From Scleromatobacter sp038243995 (lineage in GTDB: Bacteria; Pseudomonadota; Gammaproteobacteria; Burkholderiales; Burkholderiaceae_C): 64,000 nucleotides of DNA. Shown here in pieces: positions 42,818-52,653 of the stretch. The position numbers were made by a program, and so were the translations under genes. Location: NCBI GenBank assembly GCA_038243995.1, contig JBBRTV010000003.1:62001-126000 (forward strand), given 5' to 3'. Every line of letters starts with the position of its first letter. Positions within the stretch are counted from its first letter, which is position 1. The notes beneath the pieces were generated by a model that ran no database searches, was not told the DNA's origin, and was given only the letters and a program-made list of their open reading frames with translations.

Positions 42818-44269
42818 TCAGGTCGGGCCCGGCTCGTTGCTGGCGAGGTCGCCGAGCCCGAAGCGGCGCAGCTTGACGTACAGGCTCTGGCGCGAGAGCC
42901 CCAGCATCTCCGCCGCCGAGGCGCGGTTGTCGTGCGTCAACTCGAGCGCGGCTTCGATGCACATGCGCTCGATCAGGTCGGTGGTCTCGCTCACGATGTC
43001 GCGCATCGGCATGCGGCCGACCAGTTCGGCCAGTTGGCCCGGGGAACGCGGGATGTCGCGCGCGCTGCGGTTGTCGTTGGCGAGGCGGCGCTCGACGTCG
43101 CGAATCGTGAAGCCCAGGCACGGCGGATCGTCCTGCAGCACGGCGATCGCGGAGATCTCGACCTTCAGCGGCGCGCCGTACTGCGACCGCAAGGTGGTGG
43201 GAAACAGCCGCACCACGCCGTGTTGCTTGAGCGTGCCCATGAGCACGTTGAGGTCGACGCTCGCGCGCCCGAGCCAGCGATCCAGCGACTGCCCGACCGC
43301 CTGCTCGCCGACCGGCAATTGGACGAACTCGGTGAAGGTCGCGTTGACCGCGAGGATGCGGCCCTGCGGATCGGTGACGACGAAGGCGTCGGGGAAGCGG
43401 TCGATCACGCGCAGCAGCGATGCGTCCTCCCGGATGCGATCGGGGCACGCGGCATCGGAGGGCGACGGCAGCAGCCGCAGCAACAGGAGCGCCGTGGTGT
43501 CCTGGCGGAACGCGGAGGCCGACAGCGTCACCTGATCGGCGGCGCCGGCCAGGCGCACGGAGACGTCGTCGGCGCGCGCGCCGGTGCGCACGGCGGTGAG
43601 CAGGGCCGAAGCCTGCGGCCGACTGGCGCCGTCGAGCGCGTCGAGGAAGGGGCGCCCGACCAGGCGCTTCGCGCCATCGGCGAACAGCCGCATGGCGGCC
43701 GGGTTGGCCTCGGCGACCGCCAGCGTCACGGCATCCACCATCACGACCGCTTCGGACACCGTCTCGAACAGCAGCCGGTAGCGTGCCTCGGTCTGGCGCA
43801 GGCGCAGGTAGTCGTGCTCCATCGCCTGCTGGGCATCGACCAGGCGCTGCTGCAGCGTGGCGACCACGCGCAGGTCGCGTCCCACCGCCAGCACGCGTCC
43901 CTGGGTGCCGATGGGTACCGTCGCGTACAGCACCGGGACATCCGCGCCGCCGGCCACGGGATGGTTGACCTGGCGCCAGAGGCGCTCGGGGCGCGCGGCC
44001 GACGTCGCGTCGCGCAGCATCGCGAGCACTTTGGGGCGGCTGTCGGCGTTGACGGTTTCGAGCCAGTGGCGCCCGACCCATTCGGCGCTGCCTTCGAAGC
44101 CGGACTCGTGCTGGCCGACCGAGACGCCGCGGATCACCCCCTGCCCGTCGATGACCAGCGCGATGTCCGCGGCCGCGGCGATCAACGAGGCCGCGGTGGG
44201 CCCGTCGACGTCCGCGAGAAGCCGCGCAGCATCGAATTGATCCAGGGATAGTGCGCCGGTCTCGTCCAT
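42818..44269 (-). CDS. ppsR: Photosynthesis repressor PpsR/CrtJ
   Basis: Redox/light-responsive transcription factor that controls bch, crt and puc genes. 483 residues: an N-terminal PAS-like domain (about 25-130), PAS domains at about 160-265 and 290-395, and a C-terminal Fis-type helix-turn-helix (about 440-478) with LGLSRQSLYVKLRR. Cysteines are visible between the second and third PAS domains and before the HTH, but I cannot assign redox roles. It is convergent with the small ORF and follows the aerR-type gene by 49 bp. Confidence 0.94.
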   Translation of the reverse strand: MDETGALSLDQFDAARLLADVDGPTAASLIAAAADIALVIDGQGVIRGVSVGQHESGFEGSAEWVGRHWLETVNADSRPKVLAMLRDATSAARPERLWRQVNHPVAGGADVPVLYATVPIGTQGRVLAVGRDLRVVATLQQRLVDAQQAMEHDYLRLRQTEARYRLLFETVSEAVVMVDAVTLAVAEANPAAMRLFADGAKRLVGRPFLDALDGASRPQASALLTAVRTGARADDVSVRLAGAADQVTLSASAFRQDTTALLLLRLLPSPSDAACPDRIREDASLLRVIDRFPDAFVVTDPQGRILAVNATFTEFVQLPVGEQAVGQSLDRWLGRASVDLNVLMGTLKQHGVVRLFPTTLRSQYGAPLKVEISAIAVLQDDPPCLGFTIRDVERRLANDNRSARDIPRSPGQLAELVGRMPMRDIVSETTDLIERMCIEAALELTHDNRASAAEMLGLSRQSLYVKLRRFGLGDLASNEPGPT

Positions 44270-44318
44270 TCAGGCCTCGGAGTGCGGCCGGATGAAACGG
44301 CGCGCCGGTAGTGCGTTG

Positions 44319-45218
44319 TCAGGTGGCGCCCGCTCGCCGTGCCACGAGGCTCTCGGCCTCGGAGACTGCCGAAGCGGCATCGGGCGCGGTGCCGTCGGCC
44401 CCGACCTGCCCGACGATATCGGGAAGCGCCATCACCGCCGGGCCCCCGACCATCACCACGAGCGCAGGGTTCAGGGACGCCTTGCGAAGCCTGAGGATAG
44501 CCGATGCGATGACGCCGACCTGACACTCGACGCCGACGGACAGCCCCAGCAGGTCGAACGACTCGGCCGCGAGGCTCGCCTTGACCTCGGCGACGCCGAC
44601 GCTCGGGTCGCCGCGAACGTCCCAGCCGGCGCGGCGGAAGAACTCGCCGACCATCACGACGCCGAAGGTGTGCTGCGAGCCGGGCGCGGGCGCCAGCAAC
44701 GCCCGCCGCACCTGAGCGCACACGCGCCGGTCGCGCTGGAAGATGTCGCTGTATTCGAAGACGAGCTGCTGCAGGCGCCACAGGCCGACCGTCACCTGCG
44801 TGAAATCGCAGAGGTCGGCCTCCCACATCTCGCCCAGGCGCCGCGCGACGATGGAGAGCAAGTCAAGGTACAGGGTCTCGACGGCCAGGCCCGCGGCCAG
44901 GCGGGTGCGGGCGTAGGCCTGGGCCGCGGCGGCGTCGCGGCGGAGCACGAGCTCGGTGAGCACCTCGACCTCGTCCGGGCCGAGCTCGGGCCGCATGTCG
45001 ACCGGCGCGCGGGCATCGTTGCTCGGCAACAAGTGCGCGAGCATGAGCCGCGGGATGATTTCCGCTTCGATCGTTCGTCGCAACGAGGCGGCGCATTCGG
45101 CCGGCGCCCTGGACGCACCGCCCGTGCCGGACAAGGAAGATCGGCGGCTGTCCGGGCTCCAAGAACCCTGGACTTCTTCGGACTGGGCGCTCTCGGCCCG
45201 TCCGCTCCTAGTGAACAT
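44319..45218 (-). CDS. ppaA: PpaA/AerR-type B12-binding antirepressor
   Basis: Partner regulator that binds cobalamin and modulates PpsR/CrtJ activity in purple bacteria. 299 residues: variable N-terminus, helical domain (about 60-165), then a cobalamin-binding-like domain with QHTFGVVMVGEFFRRAGWDV, LLGLSVGVECQVG and VMVGGPAVM. The start is the ATG giving MFTRSGR; the frame continues upstream into the regulatory region. Transcribed in the same direction as ppsR and probably with it. The name aerR would be equally valid. Confidence 0.87.
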   Translation of the reverse strand: MFTRSGRAESAQSEEVQGSWSPDSRRSSLSGTGGASRAPAECAASLRRTIEAEIIPRLMLAHLLPSNDARAPVDMRPELGPDEVEVLTELVLRRDAAAAQAYARTRLAAGLAVETLYLDLLSIVARRLGEMWEADLCDFTQVTVGLWRLQQLVFEYSDIFQRDRRVCAQVRRALLAPAPGSQHTFGVVMVGEFFRRAGWDVRGDPSVGVAEVKASLAAESFDLLGLSVGVECQVGVIASAILRLRKASLNPALVVMVGGPAVMALPDIVGQVGADGTAPDAASAVSEAESLVARRAGAT

Positions 45219-45459
45219 CTGCACCACGTGTCTCCTCGTGGGCCGAATGCAGCGGTGTCGACAAGCCGATCCCTGGCGGCTTTGGGGACGATCGAACATC
45301 CGGTCGGTTGTTTGGCTCACCTTCTTCTGCGACTGTCCCGGCTTCGTCGAGCCGGTACTGGAACCTGGGTCGAGTGGGAGGACTGTTGCAGCGAACCTCC
45401 CCATGCGTCAAGCGCGTTTGTACCTGACATGAGTCAAGCCTAGTGTCATTTTTTTCTTA

Positions 45460-45477
45460 CGTCAATCCGCATTGACA
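45460..45477. promoter_or_regulatory. PpsR-like site upstream of bchF
   Basis: CGTCAATCCGCATTGACA is one base from TGT-N12-ACA and is a palindrome (GTCAAT-N4-ATTGAC). It shares GTCAAT with the bchG site and overlaps the bchF -35 box. Two further one-mismatch TGT-N12 sites lie upstream, near 45418 and 45444. Confidence 0.65.
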
Positions 45478-45500
45478 CATTGCATCGGGGGGTCTAGATT
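45472..45500 (+). promoter_or_regulatory. bchF promoter (sigma70-like)
   Basis: Perfect -35 TTGACA (45472-45477), 17-bp spacer, -10 TAGATT (45495-45500, 4/6 match). The bchF ATG begins six bases later, so the mRNA would start at or beside the start codon. No Shine-Dalgarno motif lies in that short space. The remaining 45219-45471 region holds the opposite ppaA promoter and no gene. Confidence 0.62.
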
Positions 45501-45506
45501 GGGCTC

Positions 45507-45986
45507 ATGGACTCCCGCCGCACCGCACCGCTCTACGACGCCGAGCAACGCCGCCGTCGCGACACCTCGGGCTGGACTCTCGTCCAGGGGCTGCTGGCGC
45601 CGCTCCAGTTCATCGTGTTCCTGACGAGCCTGGCGCTGGTGCTGCGCTTCCTGCACACCGGCGAGGGGCAGGCCGCCGCGACGGCCTCGGTGGTCGTGAA
45701 GACGATCGCCCTCTACGCGATCATGGTCACCGGCTGCTTCTGGGAGAAGGCGGTTTTCGGGCGCTGGCTGTTCGCGCCCGCCTTCTACTGGGAGGACGTC
45801 TTCAGCATGGCGGTGCTCGCCCTGCACACGGCCTGGCTCGTCGCGCTGGCGACGGGCTGGCTCGACGCGCGCCAGCAGATGCTGCTCGCGCTCGCGGCCT
45901 ACGCCACCTACCTGATCAACGCCACGCAGTTCCTGTTGAAGCTGCGCGCGGCGCGGATCGATCTGACACGCGGGGTGAACGCATGA
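45507..45986 (+). CDS. bchF: 3-vinyl bacteriochlorophyllide hydratase BchF
   Basis: Hydrates the C3 vinyl group during bacteriochlorophyll a synthesis. 159 residues, about four hydrophobic helices. PLYDAEQRRRRDTSGWTLVQGLLAPLQF and GCFWEKAVFGRWLFAPAFYWEDVFSM are typical of the family. First gene of the plus-strand operon, with ATGA overlap to bchN. Confidence 0.95.
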   Translation: MDSRRTAPLYDAEQRRRRDTSGWTLVQGLLAPLQFIVFLTSLALVLRFLHTGEGQAAATASVVVKTIALYAIMVTGCFWEKAVFGRWLFAPAFYWEDVFSMAVLALHTAWLVALATGWLDARQQMLLALAAYATYLINATQFLLKLRAARIDLTRGVNA

Positions 45987-47263
45987 TGATGCCCATGACG
46001 ATACAGCCGGCAAGCGCCTCCGGCTGCCAGGAAACGCCCGTCCTGCGCGAACGTGGCCAGCGCGAAGTCTTCTGCGGCTTGACCGGCATCATCTGGTTGC
46101 ACCGCAAGATCCAGGACGCCTTCTTCCTCGTCGTCGGGTCACGCACTTGCGCGCATCTCGTGCAGTCGGCCGCCGGGGTGATGATCTTCGCGGAGCCGCG
46201 CTTCGCGACCGCGATCATCGACGAGCGCGACCTGGCCGGGCTCGCCGACGCCAACGACGAGCTCGACCGGGTCGTGAAAAGGCTGCTGGAGCGGCGGCCC
46301 GACATCCGCATGCTGTTCCTCGTCGGATCGTGTCCGTCGGAGGTCATCAAGCTCGACCTCGGGCGCGCCGCGGCCCGGCTGTCGCAGGTCTTCGCGCCGC
46401 AGGTGAAGGTGCTGAACTACTCGGGCAGCGGCATCGAGACCACGTTCACGCAGGGCGAGGACGCCTGCCTCGCCTCGCTCGTGCCGCAGCTCCCGCGCGA
46501 CGACGCCCCGGCCCTGATGATCGTGGGCGCGCTGGCCGATGTCGTCGAGGATCAGTTCCGCCGACTGTTCGACGAGATGCGGCTCGGGCCGGTGCATTTC
46601 CTGCCGGCGCGCAAGGCCGACTCGATGCCGCCCGTCGGTGCGAACACGCGCTACCTGCTCGCGCAACCCTTCCTCGCCGACACCGCGCGCGCACTCGAGG
46701 AGCGCGGCGCGGTGCGCATCGCGGCGCCCTTCCCGATCGGCGTGCGCGGCACGACCGCGTGGATGCAGGCCGCCGCCGAGGCGTTCCACATCCCGGGCGG
46801 CCGCGTGCACTCGGTGCTCTCGCCGGGCAGCACGCGCGCGGCGACGGCGCTCGCCCCGCATCGCGCAGCGTTGCAGGGCAGGCGCATCTTCTTCTTCCCC
46901 GACTCGCAGCTGGAAATCCCCCTCGCCCGCTTCGTCTCGCGCGAACTCGGGATGATCCTCACCGAGGTCGGCACGCCCACGATCCACCGCCAACACCTGG
47001 CCGAGGAAATCGCCTGGCTGCCTTCCGATACCCGCCTTTCGGAAGGCCAGCACGTCGAACGCCAGATCGAGCGCTGCCGCGCGGCGCGGCCCGACCTGGT
47101 GGTGTGCGGCCTCGGCCTGGCGAATCCGCTCGAGGCGGAAGGCTTCGTCACGAAGTGGTCGATCGAACTCGTGTTCACGCCCATCCAGGGCTTCGAGCAG
47201 GCCGGCGACCTCGCCGCCCTGTTCTCGCGCCCGCTGCATCGCCGCGCGCTGCTGGCAGCCTGA
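45983..47263 (+). CDS. bchN: Dark-operative protochlorophyllide reductase subunit BchN
   Basis: With BchB forms the catalytic NB component that reduces protochlorophyllide without light. 426 residues. The three cluster cysteines C31, C56 and C117 have the same spacing (25 and 61) as C26/C51/C112 of Rhodobacter capsulatus BchN. Overlaps bchF by four bases and leads bchB by 10 bp. Confidence 0.97.
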   Translation: MMMPMTIQPASASGCQETPVLRERGQREVFCGLTGIIWLHRKIQDAFFLVVGSRTCAHLVQSAAGVMIFAEPRFATAIIDERDLAGLADANDELDRVVKRLLERRPDIRMLFLVGSCPSEVIKLDLGRAAARLSQVFAPQVKVLNYSGSGIETTFTQGEDACLASLVPQLPRDDAPALMIVGALADVVEDQFRRLFDEMRLGPVHFLPARKADSMPPVGANTRYLLAQPFLADTARALEERGAVRIAAPFPIGVRGTTAWMQAAAEAFHIPGGRVHSVLSPGSTRAATALAPHRAALQGRRIFFFPDSQLEIPLARFVSRELGMILTEVGTPTIHRQHLAEEIAWLPSDTRLSEGQHVERQIERCRAARPDLVVCGLGLANPLEAEGFVTKWSIELVFTPIQGFEQAGDLAALFSRPLHRRALLAA

Positions 47264-47273
47264 GAAGCCGCCC

Positions 47274-48851
47274 ATGCAACTCGCGCTCTGGACGTACGAA
47301 GGTCCGCCGCACGTCGGCGCGATGCGCATCGCCACGGCGATGCAAGGCCTGCACTATGTGCTGCACGCACCGCAGGGCGATACCTATGCCGACCTGTTGT
47401 TCACGATGATCGAGCGCCTGCCGCGCCGGCCGCCGGTGACGTACACGACCTTCCAGGCGCGCGACCTCGGCAGCGACACCGCGGAGCTGTTCAAGACCGC
47501 CGCGCGCGAGGCCTTCGATCGGTTCCAGCCGCAGGCCATGATCGTCGGCGCGTCGTGCACGGCGGAGCTGATCCAGGACGACCCGGGCGGCCTCGCACGC
47601 GCGCTGAACCTGCCGATTCCCGTCATCGCCCTCGAACTGCCCGCCTACCAGAAGAAGGAGAACTGGGGCGCGAGCGAGACGTTCTACCAACTGGTGCGCG
47701 CGCTGGCGCGACCCCGCGCGACCGCGGCGCCCGCGCCCGGCGGTCGCAAACGCTGCAACGTGCTCGGTCCCGCGGCCCTCGGCTTCCGCCATCGCGATGA
47801 CCTGAAGGAAGTACTCGGGCTGCTGGCGCGCCTGGGCATCGAGGTGAACGTCGTCGCGCCGCTGAACGCGACGCCCCACGACCTCACCCGGCTCGCCGAC
47901 GCCGACTTCAACGTCGTGCTCTATCCGGAGGTCGCGGCGCAGGCGGCCGCCTGGCTGGCGCGCCAGTTCGGGCAGCCCTCGACGACGACGATTCCCATCG
48001 GCGTCGCGGCGACGCGCGCATTCATCGACGAAGTGGCGCAACTCGCCGGCGTGGCTGTTCCACCGGACATCGAGACGGACGCGTCGCGCTCGTCGTGGTA
48101 CGCGCGCTCGGTCGACGCCACCTACCTCACGGGCAAGCGGGTCTTCGTGTTCGGCGACGCCACGCACGCGATCGCCGCGGCCCGCGTGGCGGCGCACGAG
48201 TTCGGCTTCGAGGTCGTCGGACTGGGCTGCTACGGGCGCGAATTCGCGCGCGAGATGCGCGCGGCGGCGGCCCTCTACGACGTCGAGCCGCTGATCTGCG
48301 ACGACTACCTGGAGGTCGAGGCGCGCATCGCGGCCACCCACCCCGACCTCGTGCTCGGCACGCAGATGGAACGCCATATCGCCAAGCGGCTCGGCCTGCC
48401 GTGCGCCGTCATCTCGGCACCGGTGCACGTGCAGGATTTCCCCGCGCGTCATTCGCCGCAGATGGGCTTCGAAGGCGCCAACGTGTTGTTCGACACCTGG
48501 GTGCATCCGCTGATGATGGGGCTCGAGGAGCACCTGCTGGGGATGTTCCGCGGCGACTTCGAGTTCCACGAAGATGCGGCGCCGTCGCACCTCGGCCGCG
48601 GCGGCCCCGCGGCGCCCGCGAAGGCCACGGCACTGCCCGCCGACGCGCCCGCCGCGCGCTCGCCGGCCGCGACCATCCAGGTGTCCGACGGCGCGACCTG
48701 GGCGGCCGAGGCCGAGACCGAGCTGCGCAAGATTCCGTTCTTCGTCCGCGCCAAGGCGCGTCGCAACACCGAACGCTACGCGCTGGAGCGCAGCGTCCCC
48801 GTGATCACCGTCGAGACACTCTACGATGCCAAAGCGCACTTCAGCCGCTGA
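47274..48851 (+). CDS. bchB: Dark-operative protochlorophyllide reductase subunit BchB
   Basis: Second catalytic subunit of the NB component. 525 residues. C95 (VGASCTAE) and the unusual aspartate ligand D36 (APQGDTYAD) of the [4Fe-4S] cluster are both in their expected positions. A linker of about 60 Ala/Pro residues (near 445-480) precedes the C-terminal helical domain (AETELRKIPFFVRAKARRNTE). Overlaps bchH by 26 bp. Confidence 0.97.
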   Translation: MQLALWTYEGPPHVGAMRIATAMQGLHYVLHAPQGDTYADLLFTMIERLPRRPPVTYTTFQARDLGSDTAELFKTAAREAFDRFQPQAMIVGASCTAELIQDDPGGLARALNLPIPVIALELPAYQKKENWGASETFYQLVRALARPRATAAPAPGGRKRCNVLGPAALGFRHRDDLKEVLGLLARLGIEVNVVAPLNATPHDLTRLADADFNVVLYPEVAAQAAAWLARQFGQPSTTTIPIGVAATRAFIDEVAQLAGVAVPPDIETDASRSSWYARSVDATYLTGKRVFVFGDATHAIAAARVAAHEFGFEVVGLGCYGREFAREMRAAAALYDVEPLICDDYLEVEARIAATHPDLVLGTQMERHIAKRLGLPCAVISAPVHVQDFPARHSPQMGFEGANVLFDTWVHPLMMGLEEHLLGMFRGDFEFHEDAAPSHLGRGGPAAPAKATALPADAPAARSPAATIQVSDGATWAAEAETELRKIPFFVRAKARRNTERYALERSVPVITVETLYDAKAHFSR

Positions 48852-51800
48852 CGCGAGCGCGCCTGCCGCTTCCCCCATGCGCGTGGTGCTGGTCACCATG
48901 GACAGCCACATCGCGAGCGCGGCCGAACGCGCGAGCGTGACGCTGGCGCGGTCGCTGCCCGGGCTGGAGCTCGCCGTGCACGCCGCCTCCGAATGGGGCA
49001 GCGACGACGCCGCGCTGGCCCGCTGCAAGGCCGACATCGCGGCCGGCGATCTCGTGCTGGTGACGATGCTGTTCATGGAAGAACATTTCCTGCCGGTGCT
49101 GCCCGCGCTCAGCGCGCGCCGCGATGCCTGCGACGCCATGGTGTGCGCGATGAGCGCCGGGCCGGTGATGAAGCTGACGCGCATGGGCAAGTTCAGCATG
49201 GACGGCGCGACTTCCGGGCCGATGGCGCTGCTCAAGCGCCTGCGCGGCAAGTCGGGCGGCAGCGCCGACAAGACCGGCACGTCGGCGGCGGCGGGCGCGA
49301 GCCAGATGAAGATGCTGCGCCGCCTGCCCAAGCTGCTGCGCTTCATTCCCGGCACGGCCCAGGACGTGCGGGCCTATTTCCTGACGATGCAGTACTGGCT
49401 CGCGGGCTCGGAGGCCAACTTCGCGCACCTGGTGCACTTCCTCGTCGACCGCTACGCCGAGGGGCCACGCAAGGCCTTGCGCGGGCTGGCCCCGGTGCAC
49501 GAGCCCATCGACTACCCGGAAGTGGGCGTCTACCACCCCCGGATGCCGCGGCGGATGTCGGAGTCGGCCACCGACCTGCCGGGCGTCGCAGCCGCCTCGC
49601 GCGGCACGGTCGGCGTGCTGCTGATGCGCTCGTATCTGCTCGCCGGCAACACCGATCACTACGACGGCGTGATCGCCGCCCTCGAGGCGCGCGGCCTGCG
49701 CGTGCGGCCGGCCTTCGCGACCGGTCTCGACGCGCGCCCTGCCGTCGACGCGTTCTTCTTCGAGAACGGCCGGCCGACGATAGACGCGCTGGTGTCGCTC
49801 ACCGGTTTCTCCCTCGTCGGCGGCCCGGCCTACAACGACGCGAAGGCCGCCGAGGAGATCCTCGCCCGGCTCGACGTGCCCTATCTCGCCGTCACGCCCG
49901 TCGAATTCCAGACCCTGGCGGACTGGGGCGGGTCCGCACGCGGGTTGATGCCGGTCGAGGCGACGATGATGGTCGCCATCCCGGAGCTCGACGGCGCCAC
50001 CGGGCCCATGGTGTTCGGCGGCCGCAGCAACGCGTCGCACATCGCCTGCACGGGCTGCGCCCATGCCTGCCGGTTCGAGAACGCGGTCGGCTCGCACGAC
50101 ATGCATTCGTGCATCGACCGCGCCGACGCGCTGGCCGCGCGCGTCGCCCGCCTGGTCGAACTGCGCCGCTCGGAGCGCGCCGGGCGCCGCGTCGCCGCGG
50201 TGCTGTTCAACTTCCCGCCGAACGCCGGCAACACGGGCACGGCCGCGTTCCTGTCGGTGTTCGAATCGCTGCACAACACCTTGGCCGCGATGCAGCGCGA
50301 GGGCTACACGGTCGACCTCCCCGCGACAGTCGACGACCTGCGCGAGCGCATCATCGTCGGCAACGCGCAGCGCCACGGCGCGAGCGCCAACGTGCACGTG
50401 CGCATCCCTGTCAACGACCACGTGCGGCGGGAGAAGCACCTGAAGGAGATCGAGGCGCAATGGGGCCCGGCGCCGGGCAAGCAGCAGAGCGACGGCCGCA
50501 GCCTCTTCGTGCTCGGCGAGCGCTTCGGCAACGTGTTCGTCGGCATCCAGCCCGCGTTCGGCTACGAGGGCGATCCGATGCGCCTGCTGTTCGAGCACGG
50601 CTTCGCGCCGACGCATGCGTTCTCGGCGTTCTATCGCTGGCTGCGCGAGGATTTCGCGGCACACGCCGTGCTGCACTTCGGCACGCACGGCGCGCTCGAG
50701 TTCATGCCGGGCAAGCAGACCGGCCTCACGGCGCGCTGCTGGCCCGACCGCCTGATCGGCGACCTGCCCAACCTCTACCTGTACGCCTCCAACAACCCGT
50801 CGGAAGGGATGATCGCCAAGCGGCGCGCCGCGGCCACGCTGATCAGCTACCTGACGCCGCCCACAGGCCAGGCCGGACTCTACAAGGGGCTGGTGGACCT
50901 GAAAGCGCTGCTGGAACGCTTTCGCGGCCTCGACCCGCAGGACACCGGGGAGGCCGCGGCGCTGGCGACGATGATCCAGGCCCAGGCTGCCGACCTCGAC
51001 CTGGCCGACGCGGCGCCGGCGTGGGGCGAAGAGGCGGCCCCGCGCAGCGTCCGCCTCGCGGCCGCGTTGCTGGAACTCGAATACACCCTGATCCCGCACG
51101 GCCTGCACGTGGTGGGCCGCGTCCACACGCCGGCGCAGCGGGTGGACCTGCTGCTGTCGCTGGCCGAGGCCTCGCACGGGCAGCGCCCCGAGCGCGCCGT
51201 CGTGGAAGCGCTGGTGGCCGGCCTGCCGCCCGAACTCGCCGCGGGGGCCGATGCCACCGCGGAGCGGGTCGGCCTGCTGTGCGCGCTGGCGGCGACCGAC
51301 GCGCTGCTGCGCGAAGACCACGAGATCGACGGCATCCTGCGCGCGCTCGACGGCCGTTTCCTGCGCCCCACCCCGGGCGGCGACTTGTTGCGCACGCCTG
51401 CCGTGCTGCCCACCGGCCGCAACCTGCACGGCTTCGACCCGTTCCGACTGCCCAGCGCGTTCGCCGTGCAGGACGGCGCGCGCCAGGCCTCGCGGCTGCT
51501 GAAGAAGCACGCGCAGGACTGCCACGAGGTACCCGAGTCGATCGCGATCGTGCTGTGGGGAACCGACAACCTCAAGAGCGAAGGCGGCCCCATCGGGCAG
51601 GTGCTGGCGCTGATGGGCGCCCGGCCCCGCTTCGACAGCTACGGCCGCCTGGCCGGCGCGGAACTCGTTGCGCTGGAGCAGCTCGGGCGCCCCCGCATCG
51701 ACGTCATGGTGACGCTCTCGGGCATCTTCCGCGACCTGCTGCCGCTGCAGATCAAGCTGCTCGCCGAGGCCGCCTTCCTCGCCGCCAGCGCCGACGAGCC

Positions 51801-52653
51801 GCCCGAATCCAACTTCATCCGCAAGCACGCCCTCGCCTTCCAGGCAGAACATGGCGGCGACCTGGAGACGGCCGCGCTGCGCGTGTTCGGCAATGCGGAA
51901 GGCGCCTACGGCGCCAACGTCAACAGTCTCGTCGACAACAGCCGCTGGGACGACGGCGACGAGCTCGCCGAGACCTACACGCGCCGCAAGGGGTTCGCCT
52001 ACGGGCGCGCGGGCCGCCCGCTCCAGCAGCCGCAACTGCTGCAGAGCGTGCTTGCCGGCGTGCAGCTCGCCTACCAGAACCTCGACTCGGTGGAGCTGGG
52101 CGTCACCACGGTGGACACCTACTTCGATACCCTGGGCGGCATCAGCCGCGCCGTCCAGCGCGCCAAGGCGGTGACGCAGGGAGCGGACGCCAAGGTCGCG
52201 CCGGTCTACATCGGCGACCAGACACGCGAGGGCGACAGCGGCGGCGGCATCGTGCGCACCCTGGCCGAGCAGGTCTCGCTGGAGACGCGCACGCGCACGC
52301 TCAATCCCAAGTGGTACGAAGGCATGCTCGAGCACGGCTACGAGGGCGTGCGCCAGATCGAGGTGCACGTGACGAACACCCTCGGCTGGTCGGCGACGAC
52401 GGGACAGGTCCAGCCCTGGGTCTACCAGCAGTTGACCGAGACCTTCATGCTCGACCCGGCGATGCGCCAGCGCCTCGCCGAATTGAATCCGACCGCCTCC
52501 GCCCGCGTCGCGAACCGGCTGCTGGAGGCGCAGCAGCGCAAGTACTGGACGCCCGATCCCGCGGTGCTCGACGCGCTGCGGCGAGCGGGCGAGGAACTGG
52601 AAGACCGGCTCGAAGGCGTATTCGCCGCAAACGCGGAAAAGGCAGCTGCATGA
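48826..52653 (+). CDS. bchH: Magnesium chelatase porphyrin-binding subunit BchH
   Basis: Largest subunit of Mg-chelatase; holds protoporphyrin IX and the metal. 1275 residues, full family length. Recognisable blocks: FMEEHFLPVLPAL, HFGTHGALEFMPGKQTG (CobN/BchH signature near residue 620), LYLYASNNPSEGMIAKRR and GDSGGGIVRTLAEQVSLETRTRTLNPKWYEGML. A Ser/Thr/Gly-rich loop lies near residues 140-160. An internal ATG at 48877 is a possible alternative start without the bchB overlap. Confidence 0.97.
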   Translation: MPKRTSAADASAPAASPMRVVLVTMDSHIASAAERASVTLARSLPGLELAVHAASEWGSDDAALARCKADIAAGDLVLVTMLFMEEHFLPVLPALSARRDACDAMVCAMSAGPVMKLTRMGKFSMDGATSGPMALLKRLRGKSGGSADKTGTSAAAGASQMKMLRRLPKLLRFIPGTAQDVRAYFLTMQYWLAGSEANFAHLVHFLVDRYAEGPRKALRGLAPVHEPIDYPEVGVYHPRMPRRMSESATDLPGVAAASRGTVGVLLMRSYLLAGNTDHYDGVIAALEARGLRVRPAFATGLDARPAVDAFFFENGRPTIDALVSLTGFSLVGGPAYNDAKAAEEILARLDVPYLAVTPVEFQTLADWGGSARGLMPVEATMMVAIPELDGATGPMVFGGRSNASHIACTGCAHACRFENAVGSHDMHSCIDRADALAARVARLVELRRSERAGRRVAAVLFNFPPNAGNTGTAAFLSVFESLHNTLAAMQREGYTVDLPATVDDLRERIIVGNAQRHGASANVHVRIPVNDHVRREKHLKEIEAQWGPAPGKQQSDGRSLFVLGERFGNVFVGIQPAFGYEGDPMRLLFEHGFAPTHAFSAFYRWLREDFAAHAVLHFGTHGALEFMPGKQTGLTARCWPDRLIGDLPNLYLYASNNPSEGMIAKRRAAATLISYLTPPTGQAGLYKGLVDLKALLERFRGLDPQDTGEAAALATMIQAQAADLDLADAAPAWGEEAAPRSVRLAAALLELEYTLIPHGLHVVGRVHTPAQRVDLLLSLAEASHGQRPERAVVEALVAGLPPELAAGADATAERVGLLCALAATDALLREDHEIDGILRALDGRFLRPTPGGDLLRTPAVLPTGRNLHGFDPFRLPSAFAVQDGARQASRLLKKHAQDCHEVPESIAIVLWGTDNLKSEGGPIGQVLALMGARPRFDSYGRLAGAELVALEQLGRPRIDVMVTLSGIFRDLLPLQIKLLAEAAFLAASADEPPESNFIRKHALAFQAEHGGDLETAALRVFGNAEGAYGANVNSLVDNSRWDDGDELAETYTRRKGFAYGRAGRPLQQPQLLQSVLAGVQLAYQNLDSVELGVTTVDTYFDTLGGISRAVQRAKAVTQGADAKVAPVYIGDQTREGDSGGGIVRTLAEQVSLETRTRTLNPKWYEGMLEHGYEGVRQIEVHVTNTLGWSATTGQVQPWVYQQLTETFMLDPAMRQRLAELNPTASARVANRLLEAQQRKYWTPDPAVLDALRRAGEELEDRLEGVFAANAEKAAA

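Noticed and set aside
45219..45506. Possible cobalamin riboswitch between the B12-binding regulator and bchF
   Set aside because: I found no B12-box-like core or expected helices; the region is explained by promoters and PpsR-like sites.
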